NCBI GenBank assembly: GCA_013214945.1
Contig: JABSRT010000013.1
Span: forward strand, 59,415-123,414
Length of the DNA: 64,000 nucleotides
Source of the DNA: Gammaproteobacteria bacterium
GTDB taxonomy: Bacteria > Pseudomonadota > Gammaproteobacteria > Enterobacterales > Psychrobiaceae
Reading direction: 5' to 3'
Below, piece by piece: positions 8,080 to 15,592 of this stretch. Under the pieces are notes generated by a model. The model was not told where the DNA came from and did not search any database. It saw nothing but the letters and a program-made list of their open reading frames with translations. A program made the position numbers and the translations under genes. The stretch's first letter is position 1. The number at the start of each line of letters is the position of its first letter.

Positions 8080-9336
8080 CTAGGCTTCATTTAAAGCGCG
8101 CGGTTCAATAATGACATCGTTAAAGGCATAGTTATTATTGGTGCCAGCAACCACTGGACCTTTCATTTTAATGGTTAGGCCCTGCTGTTGGTCGCTGGTC
8201 AGTTTGCAATAACAGCTAAACACTAACTCTATCCACGACTTGGGCGACATTTCTAACTGTTGCTGATGCCAATCGTCTTGATGGGCTTGCCAATATTGCA
8301 ACGCCGAACAAGCGCTGTTATCTATAATACTGCGCTCGAACAACAGCTCGACTTCTTGCTCGAAGAAATCGTATTGGTAAGCGAGCTCTTCAATGGCTTC
8401 ATCACTAACCTCACAGCTCTCACGATTTTTTAAGACCGAGCTAACAGCCGCCTTGCGCAGCGTTTGCACAATTTCTATTAAGTCGGCCTCTAGCCCGGTA
8501 TTGCGCACGTCAACATAACCGCGCAGTTGCAAGGCCGGCGCAAACTTTAACTGTTGCGGTAAATGTTCGGCATCGTGTAACTGCGGATCGATTTCAAACT
8601 CGGGATGACTGCGTAAATAACGAGCCATGCCGCGCAATTGATTGGCTTGTTTTTCATCGCGGCGCAGTCGAAATAGGCTAACTCGCATTTTATCAATAAT
8701 GTGGGCTAATCGATCGAGCACCTGATGGAACCATTCGATAAAGCCAGTTACTTTACGTGCCAACTCATTAGGGCACGCCCAATCAATCCATTGATAACAA
8801 GTATTCGGGTCGATTTGTTTCAGTTCAATCAGCAACTTTTGCGCATAGTTAAGTGCTTTTTCGTTCTCGCGCACTTTAGCGCCCAAGGTCGACACAAAGC
8901 CAAACTGACTAGTGATCGCGTAATGCATATTGTCGAGACTGCCCGCAAAGCTGTCTTTGGTATCATAAAGCAAGTCATCGAGCTGCTCTAAATAGTAATC
9001 GGCATCGTCGTGTTGCTGCTGCAAAATAGAATCACGATAATCGGTCACGCTGTCGCTTAGGGCATTAATTACTTTGCCCATGTCGCTCATTTGGCGATAA
9101 CCGCGCTGTTGACGCATTAGGCGGTTAAGCATTTGCTTAATGTCGGCCGATGTTCGGTAGTCGCCCGGATCTTCATCGGGCCGTAAAATACCCGACTTAT
9201 GCAGCGCCATTAAGTGATTTAAGTTATTGTCATCACCACTGATATAACCCTGAACATATGCTTGGGCTATTAGCTGATCATTGTGGCCGAGCTGGCGCAG
9301 TAAACTTGCGACCTGTTCACTATCAAATCCACTCAT
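8080..9336 (-). CDS. mksF: MksF/JetA-like kleisin of the Mks SMC complex
   Basis: The 418-residue soluble protein lies between mksE and mksG and overlaps the mksE stop by one base (TAATG), so translation is coupled. It begins with a helical segment rich in polar residues ('SEQVASLLRQLG', 'RTSADIKQMLNRLMRQQRGY'). A helix-rich middle follows (for example 'AITSQFGFVSTLGAKVREN'), as in MukF/MksF kleisins. The C-terminal part ('ELVFSCYCKLTSDQQQGLTI') resembles a winged-helix cap. Kleisins bridge the two ATPase heads of the SMC dimer and bind MksE. The sequence alone is weakly diagnostic. The call depends mainly on operon context and size. Confidence 0.8.
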   Translation of the reverse strand: MSGFDSEQVASLLRQLGHNDQLIAQAYVQGYISGDDNNLNHLMALHKSGILRPDEDPGDYRTSADIKQMLNRLMRQQRGYRQMSDMGKVINALSDSVTDYRDSILQQQHDDADYYLEQLDDLLYDTKDSFAGSLDNMHYAITSQFGFVSTLGAKVRENEKALNYAQKLLIELKQIDPNTCYQWIDWACPNELARKVTGFIEWFHQVLDRLAHIIDKMRVSLFRLRRDEKQANQLRGMARYLRSHPEFEIDPQLHDAEHLPQQLKFAPALQLRGYVDVRNTGLEADLIEIVQTLRKAAVSSVLKNRESCEVSDEAIEELAYQYDFFEQEVELLFERSIIDNSACSALQYWQAHQDDWHQQQLEMSPKSWIELVFSCYCKLTSDQQQGLTIKMKGPVVAGTNNNYAFNDVIIEPRALNEA

Positions 9337-9965
9337 TACAGCAATAACTCCTCTTGGGTCGAAGTTTCGCTTTGTTCAGGCAATGCTAGTTTTTCACTGT
9401 CGTTTAAAAACTCAATTAATAGATAAATTAAATCGAACCGGGCCGTCGCATAATAACGGCTGCTGCCAGCCGACTTACGGACAAAATAACCTAGCTCTTC
9501 TAGCTTGCTAAAAATAATCACCAACTGTTCACGCGGTTCAGTTTTGCTGGTTTTAAACGGGCGCATGGTGGTTAAACGGCGCAATTGCTCGGTTAAGGTT
9601 TGATCATGTTCAAACGCTTCAAACAACTCGTTCAAATTAACCATGTCTTTAGCGCGCAACGGCGTATCGCTGCCTGTCGCCACCAAATGAATATCAAGCC
9701 ATTCAACTAATGGGCGGAAATAGCTGCGAACTTCGGAAAACAAGGCGCTAATGTCGGCTTTATTGCTGCTATCAACACTGTTATAAGTACAATAATAAGC
9801 TTGGGCACTGTCAAGGTAGCTCAGCTGGCGGTCTAAATTCGACAAAAAGTCACTGACTTGCTCTTTATTAATCTCGTTGTCGAGGTAATTAAACAAATCA
9901 CTGTTAGCGGTTTCACAAATTACCGCGCCAGTTAATAGCGCCTCAATAGTTTGTTTAAAAATCAT
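9336..9965 (-). CDS. mksE: MksE/JetB-like kleisin-associated subunit
   Basis: The 209-residue protein is small, acidic and helical, with winged-helix-like C-terminal features ('IIFSKLEELGYFVRKSAGSS' then 'ARFDLIYLLIEFLND'). This is the size and layout of MksE/JetB (KITE-type) subunits. Its ATG overlaps the mksB stop (ATGA) and its stop overlaps the mksF ATG, so the three subunits are probably made in fixed proportion. MksE binds the MksF kleisin and DNA to regulate loop extrusion in this family. Identification relies on size, predicted fold and position between the SMC and kleisin genes. Confidence 0.8.
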   Translation of the reverse strand: MIFKQTIEALLTGAVICETANSDLFNYLDNEINKEQVSDFLSNLDRQLSYLDSAQAYYCTYNSVDSSNKADISALFSEVRSYFRPLVEWLDIHLVATGSDTPLRAKDMVNLNELFEAFEHDQTLTEQLRRLTTMRPFKTSKTEPREQLVIIFSKLEELGYFVRKSAGSSRYYATARFDLIYLLIEFLNDSEKLALPEQSETSTQEELLL

Positions 9966-12900
9966 GATGAAAGCTCTCCACTAGCAATGCCAGACATCGC
10001 AGTTGTTTGATTGACTAACAGATCTTGCTTACGCTGGGCCAGTAGTTGATCAAGGCGAGATTGTGGAATATCGGCATGGTACAACTTGCTGTCTTTTATT
10101 TTGTAATGACGCTGGTAAAGCGACAGAATATGACGATCGGTTGACGGCGACGCCGACAGCATCACAATTGAATTTTGAGCGAACATTTTTAGCAACAAAT
10201 CAATATTTTCAGCGGCCAGCTCACCTAATTCATCAACCGGTAAAATCACGCTAGTTGGGTATTCATTGTTGCCGCGCAACATCGACAATATGCCAGCAAA
10301 TAACGACAACATCGCTAAATATGACAAACCGGTCGAGCTAATCTTTTTCAACTGCCGCGCATTACGGGCGCGTTTAACTTCGCCTTTTTCGGTGATCACA
10401 AATTCAATATCAAATAACTCGTGATGCTCAAGTGATACCCCCTCGGCTGGCAATACCCGTGACAATTCACGCATTGCGCTAATCAGCTCTTCGGGCACTT
10501 CGCGATTGGGATCATTTAAATCGTCACGCAACATGTCGTAACTTTCGGAGAAGGTTTTTAGCTGCGCCCAGTAGTCAAGCGACTCGATTTTAGAAATGGT
10601 ATTAATGTTAATTTCTGCCAACGCTTCAAACTGCGCCAACGCAGTGACATTGTCTGACAACTTACGGCCAACGCGATTAATTTCTTTTTTGAAGTTGGTT
10701 AAATGCTTATAAAATTCATCTATTTTAATCGCGTTAACATCAATTAACTGGCCGGTCGATTGCTGCAACTGATCAGCAGTAGACAGCAAGTCACTAATTG
10801 CATGCTGATATTTAAACACCGACTCACTGCTTTGGTAGCTGTCATTTTCAGCCACTAACTTAACCCAGTTGCTATACAGCTGACTGCCAGCGTGCTGACG
10901 GCGAAACATTTCGCTAAAACCATTAATCGCTTTGCTTAAGCGATCTTTTTGCGCGCGGTAACTGGTCGCGTCTTGATCAATAAAGCGCGGCACCATTTCA
11001 GGTTGAAAGATGCTGGCGTTATCATCAAGCTCGGCCACAATATCTAAGCCATCACATTGCGTTTTTCCCCGCTCTAGCCCTATTAGCAACTCTTCATTTT
11101 TGGCAATCGCTTCGTTAATCCGACTAATACTGTCTTTGGCTCGGCGCAGTTCGACATTAGCCACTTCGCTGTCTTTGACTAATTGTTCGTTAAGTCGATT
11201 TAACGCCAACTGACGCTGATTGTTATTGTTGGTCAGTGATTCGCGCTGACTAAAGCTGCTTTGCATAAAGCTTTGGTACTTACGCGCCTTTTCAGCAAAA
11301 ACGTCACACTCGGTCAGCGATTTCTTAAGCCCCTGTTGCTCTTGAATGCACTTGTCGATTTCGCCATCGGGATCGTGTTGATTAATTTCTTTTTTGAGCT
11401 GCTGCTGATAATCTTTCTTAAGCTGCTTTTGCTGGTCGTTATAACTGGTTAACTGCTCATTTATCGTGTCGAGCTGACTGCTGCTGTCACTTTCGATCAC
11501 CATTTTATTTTCAAGTAATTGATTATTTAACTCATGCAAGTCATCTGTTTTTTGCTGATTAAAATCGGCTTGTTGCTGACTATTCTTCTTGAGCTGCGCA
11601 CTAAGCTGCTCGATTTGCTGACTAAACTTTTGTTTTTCATCCAGCAGAGCCTGGCGACATTCGACATCGTTACGTTGTGATTGCTGCCCTAGCTGCTCTA
11701 TTTCTTGCTGCAAACGTAATGTTTGCTGCTTTAAACTCAAAATAATCGTATTTTGCTGCTCAATTACTTTGTTTTGTTCTGCAATCAAGGCTTCTTGCTG
11801 CTCAACCTGCGCCATTTGCGCTGTTAGCTTGTCGCTAATGCGCTCGGCTTCATTGCGCAATTCACTTTCACTAAGCGACAAGGCGTTATCATCGCTTAAC
11901 TGCTCTAAATCAATGGTCAGGCCATAAATAGCAGCATCAGCGGTGCTGTTATCTGAAGTTAATCGCTCTGGCTCTAAGTAATGCGGACTTAAATCTTGGC
12001 GCGCTAATAACTGCGGCGACAAAATGCGGCCGATATTGTCTTTCCAGCTCAGCTCACTGTTATTGGAGTTACTCGCATGATTGTCTAAGTAGTGATGTAG
12101 TGAACCAACCTCTGGGTTAATTTGCTGAGTAATTAAATGGTAATCTCGCGTTAATTCATCAAGCAAGCGTTTGTCGCCGACTAACTGATGCAGCGCCTGT
12201 TCGCGTTGTGAGCTTAACTTGGCAAGGTGAAGCTCTTGCTGACTTTGCGCTTGCAGTTGCTCGCTATATTGTTGCTGCCCTTGCTTTAACGCTTGCTCGC
12301 ATTGCAGGCGCTTGTCATTTAGTGGCGCAGGGATCTGCACCGACAGCACCAAATGCTCGGTGGTTTCGAGTTTAACTTCGAGCTGGGCTTGCGCATTGCT
12401 TAGGGTTAAAAACTGTTGCTGTTGCTGAGCGACTAGCAAGTCCTTTTGACCCTGATACTGCTGCTCACATTCAGTACTTTTAACATTCGCTTGCTGGCTG
12501 ATTAATGCAATTTGTTCTTGCTGTTTGGCATTATGCTTAGCACTGCTCAGGTCTAACTTGGCGATCATGCTTTCGAATTTGGCGCCAATATTAGCAATTT
12601 CACCTTCAAATGTTTCGATCAGTTGGTTAACGTCGGACAAACGGTTGAGCAACTGTGCTTTATTGTCCGCTTTTAACTGATAACTTGGTGCGTCATCGTC
12701 GTCGAAATTTTGCTTGTCGAGATCGAGCTTATCAATAAAGGCCTGATCACTTTCAACTTCACGCTTAATCGCTTTAATTTCAAGACCCAACTCGTCTTTT
12801 AATTTTTCGAGTTGGCGCTGACTTTGCTCACGCTGCTTTTTAGCTTGCAGACGTTGTTCGATTAACTCTTGCTCGGTCTGTTTAGCATCTTGATGATGGT

Positions 12901-13753
12901 CAACACTTAACGCCGCTAGGTGCTTTAATTTGGTCAGCGAATTACCTAATACAATAAAGTCGTCTTTCCATAACGCAATTTTATCGGCAACCTTCTGCAC
13001 GCTGCGACTGGCCTGAATGTCGTTAAGCCATTGCGAAATTTCATCTTTGTTAAGCTGCATATATTCTTTTGAGCCAGTAATATCACTGCGCGCAATATAG
13101 TCTTCAACAATAGAGACCAGCATTCGCTTAACCGCGTCAAAGTCGAGATTCTTTTCAATGGTGCCATTAACCACTTTATCGATATGCGGACAAGGGCTGT
13201 TGCTTAAGCTATATCGGTTTTGAAGTTGCTTAATTTCTTTGCTTTTGCTGCCACTGCGTAGCTTTTGAATAACTTGACGGTATTTATCAACGCCAAGAAA
13301 GTTAGAGCAATGCACATTGCTTAAGTTAGCCTGATATTTAGCGACTATTTCTTTTATTTTTAATGGCTTGTTATCTTCACCAATAAAAAACTCACTGCGA
13401 TATGGCGCATCAATTAACTTATATTGAATGCCGCGGCCATCACTGGTTGCAATCATTTGACAAATTTGAGGCTCTTGCGAGGCAACACTTGGTCGCTGGT
13501 ATTCATAAACCAGCATGCTCGACTCGCGAGGTAGGTAATAGTCGGCAAAGTTTTTTGATTGATCAACCTTGCTCACAATATCGCTGGGGCGCATGCCATA
13601 AAACAATGGCAGCATCCGCATTAGCGAGGTTTTTCCTGCACCATTGGTTCCTTCAAGCTGGGTATGACCACTGAAGTTTAATTCATTAACCTTACCGCGC
13701 CAAAAACTGTCAATAATGATGATCCGTAACAGCTGAAATGAACCCTTGAGCAT
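9962..13753 (-). CDS. mksB: MksB/JetC-like SMC ATPase
   Basis: The 1263-residue protein has the full SMC plan. Walker A 'GTNGAGKTS' is at about 35-43, followed by 'MLPLFYGMRPSDIV'. Two long Gln-rich coiled-coil arms (about 240-560 and 620-1000) flank a hinge-like globular part (about 570-620). The ABC signature 'SSTGLSYLAML' is near 1135 and Walker B 'VILPVDELGEL' near 1170. The N-terminal block with 'SKNFADYYLPRESSMLVYEY' is typical of MksB/JetC rather than canonical Smc. The length lies between MksB and MukB. It is the first gene of the operon. The protein would extrude DNA loops with MksE/MksF and hand circular plasmids to MksG. Confidence 0.93.
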   Translation of the reverse strand: MLKGSFQLLRIIIIDSFWRGKVNELNFSGHTQLEGTNGAGKTSLMRMLPLFYGMRPSDIVSKVDQSKNFADYYLPRESSMLVYEYQRPSVASQEPQICQMIATSDGRGIQYKLIDAPYRSEFFIGEDNKPLKIKEIVAKYQANLSNVHCSNFLGVDKYRQVIQKLRSGSKSKEIKQLQNRYSLSNSPCPHIDKVVNGTIEKNLDFDAVKRMLVSIVEDYIARSDITGSKEYMQLNKDEISQWLNDIQASRSVQKVADKIALWKDDFIVLGNSLTKLKHLAALSVDHHQDAKQTEQELIEQRLQAKKQREQSQRQLEKLKDELGLEIKAIKREVESDQAFIDKLDLDKQNFDDDDAPSYQLKADNKAQLLNRLSDVNQLIETFEGEIANIGAKFESMIAKLDLSSAKHNAKQQEQIALISQQANVKSTECEQQYQGQKDLLVAQQQQQFLTLSNAQAQLEVKLETTEHLVLSVQIPAPLNDKRLQCEQALKQGQQQYSEQLQAQSQQELHLAKLSSQREQALHQLVGDKRLLDELTRDYHLITQQINPEVGSLHHYLDNHASNSNNSELSWKDNIGRILSPQLLARQDLSPHYLEPERLTSDNSTADAAIYGLTIDLEQLSDDNALSLSESELRNEAERISDKLTAQMAQVEQQEALIAEQNKVIEQQNTIILSLKQQTLRLQQEIEQLGQQSQRNDVECRQALLDEKQKFSQQIEQLSAQLKKNSQQQADFNQQKTDDLHELNNQLLENKMVIESDSSSQLDTINEQLTSYNDQQKQLKKDYQQQLKKEINQHDPDGEIDKCIQEQQGLKKSLTECDVFAEKARKYQSFMQSSFSQRESLTNNNNQRQLALNRLNEQLVKDSEVANVELRRAKDSISRINEAIAKNEELLIGLERGKTQCDGLDIVAELDDNASIFQPEMVPRFIDQDATSYRAQKDRLSKAINGFSEMFRRQHAGSQLYSNWVKLVAENDSYQSSESVFKYQHAISDLLSTADQLQQSTGQLIDVNAIKIDEFYKHLTNFKKEINRVGRKLSDNVTALAQFEALAEININTISKIESLDYWAQLKTFSESYDMLRDDLNDPNREVPEELISAMRELSRVLPAEGVSLEHHELFDIEFVITEKGEVKRARNARQLKKISSTGLSYLAMLSLFAGILSMLRGNNEYPTSVILPVDELGELAAENIDLLLKMFAQNSIVMLSASPSTDRHILSLYQRHYKIKDSKLYHADIPQSRLDQLLAQRKQDLLVNQTTAMSGIASGELSS

Positions 13754-14042
13754 TAAAATTACCTATAACAATATGAATAAGCAGCTAGGGTAACCCAGCA
13801 AAGATATCGGCTCAAGTAACACCGACACGAACTGCTAATGAGAATCAAATGATAATGAGCTGACATCGGTCAAAATAGCAGCAAAACATAACAAGGCTCT
13901 GCCATGCCGACATTACTTAGCCACTAGTGATTTTAAGAATATCGTGTAATACTCATTAGGTTAGGCAATAATTCATGCTTAACCTATATAATAACCACGC
14001 GAGATTATTCATCATACTTATGTAAAGGAGCAGCCCAACAGA

Positions 14043-15446
14043 GTGAACAATATCACCCTAGAACAAGACGAAAACTTATCAATAAAAATCAGCCACCGCA
14101 TGTTGCCGCTTGATTACCAACGACTCGACTTATATTTTTCATTGCCTGTCGAAATGGGGCTCGATCCCAAAACCCTCGACGAAGAAAGTTATTTCCATTC
14201 GGGCATTAAAAGCCATTGCGCCTATTATTCAGATCAATTGCACCTACCGCTGGTTCGCAGCCGTTATATTAGCCAAAACAAAGGCCAGCAAGACGACTAT
14301 CGGGTTAATCTGAATCTGTTTTCTTATCAAATTAGAATTGCGCTCGACACTGATATTAAAGCGACGCTAAAAGAAAAAGAACCGCAGCCGTTTTACGATC
14401 AGTCAATAGAATTAGCCGAGCACATTATTTCGCTGTTAAAAAAACTACGCCGTTATAGTCCTCCTGACACAAAATTAAAATCGTACTTTGAAAACGCCGA
14501 CAATTATTTAAGCTGGCACGTCGAGCAGTCTTTTTTAAAGCTGTTGTCCAAAGGGCCAAAAAGCAGCGAACATTCCGAGCAGCGTGATTTTATGTTTGAA
14601 TTATGCCGTCAAGAAAATCAATACCGTGAACAAAACCAATACAACTCACAAGTGACGATTAACGATCCAAACCGCATCACCAACAAGATGCGCTTATTGC
14701 AGCGTTTAATTGAATATGGCGTGGTCTTTAAAAAAGAGACTCGCTACCTAAACAAAAATTTGCGCCGTGGTGTTCGTGGCATGGTAACCGCCTGTATTAT
14801 GGCGTTTGTGATGACCTTAGTTTTAAATGCGCGCTCTTCTTTTACTGAAATCACCGTGATGTTAATCGCGATACTTGCTGTTATTTACGGGCTGCGTGAA
14901 ACCTTTAAAGATGACATTACCGGCTATATTTGGCGCCGGATCCAGCGAGGTTTACCGAAATGGCAGAATGTTTTTGTCAATAATGCCATGAAATCTCGCA
15001 TTGCCAAGCAAACGCTGTGGCTCGAATATATAAAAACCAGCCACCTGCCCGACTCGGTTAATCAGCTATTTCAAAAACGCCGGCAGCAAAACAAGCAAGC
15101 AGCCCAGTTACTGCATTTTCGTAGTGATACTAAGGTGCTGGTCAAAGAATTTTTACCCGGTTACGATGAAATACAACAACAAATATTTTTCAACTTTACG
15201 CCATTAGTCCGTTACCTCAAAAAAGGCGAAGGTCGCTTATATTCTCTCGATGGCAACAAAATAAGCCAGCAAGGGGTCGAACGCCGTTATCAAATCAATT
15301 TAGTCTTAGTGCAAAGCGATAAAAGAGGCCAACAACAGCTGCAGCGATTCAAGCTAACCTTAAACCGCTCTGGCATTATTAATATTGAACCAATGAAGTT
15401 AATTGACCTGACGGCTACTGAGACTAAGAAGCCTGAAAGCCCGTAG
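14043..15446 (+). CDS. Unknown two-helix membrane protein, divergent from the mks operon
   Basis: I do not recognise this 467-residue protein. A cytoplasmic-looking N-terminal part (1-245, basic and polar) precedes two hydrophobic segments, 'GMVTACIMAFVMTLVLNA' (about 247-264) and 'ITVMLIAILAVIYGL' (about 270-284). A second soluble part follows to the C-terminus. This resembles a hairpin membrane anchor. The start is a GTG with AAAGGAG about 12 bases upstream. A TATAAT at 13987-13992 could be its -10 box. It diverges from mksB with 289 bases between the start codons. A degraded relic of a second copy lies at 18931-19044. Co-function with Mks is possible but unproven. Confidence 0.8.
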   Translation: MNNITLEQDENLSIKISHRMLPLDYQRLDLYFSLPVEMGLDPKTLDEESYFHSGIKSHCAYYSDQLHLPLVRSRYISQNKGQQDDYRVNLNLFSYQIRIALDTDIKATLKEKEPQPFYDQSIELAEHIISLLKKLRRYSPPDTKLKSYFENADNYLSWHVEQSFLKLLSKGPKSSEHSEQRDFMFELCRQENQYREQNQYNSQVTINDPNRITNKMRLLQRLIEYGVVFKKETRYLNKNLRRGVRGMVTACIMAFVMTLVLNARSSFTEITVMLIAILAVIYGLRETFKDDITGYIWRRIQRGLPKWQNVFVNNAMKSRIAKQTLWLEYIKTSHLPDSVNQLFQKRRQQNKQAAQLLHFRSDTKVLVKEFLPGYDEIQQQIFFNFTPLVRYLKKGEGRLYSLDGNKISQQGVERRYQINLVLVQSDKRGQQQLQRFKLTLNRSGIINIEPMKLIDLTATETKKPESP

Positions 15447-15466
15447 ACTCTTCAGCTGTCACAATA

Positions 15467-15496
15467 GCTAACTCGCTTTGACGTAAACGAGTTAGC
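15467..15496 (+). terminator. Hairpin after the membrane-protein gene
   Basis: A perfect 9-bp stem gctaactcg/cgagttagc with a 12-base loop lies 20 bases past the stop codon at 15446 and before the convergent gene ending at 15593. The T-run is interrupted (ttgatacatttt), so termination is plausible rather than certain. Confidence 0.4.
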
Positions 15497-15592
15497 TTGA
15501 TACATTTTAAATTATTCGATATTTTTTATTATCCAAAATATTCGTAACCGCTAATTTTAAAATGGCTAATGATCTGTTGTGCTAATGCCCCT

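Noticed and set aside
13840..13865. Possible Fur box (aatgagaatcaaatgataatgag) upstream of mksB
   Set aside because: It lacks a symmetric arrangement of the hexamers and matches the consensus only in part.
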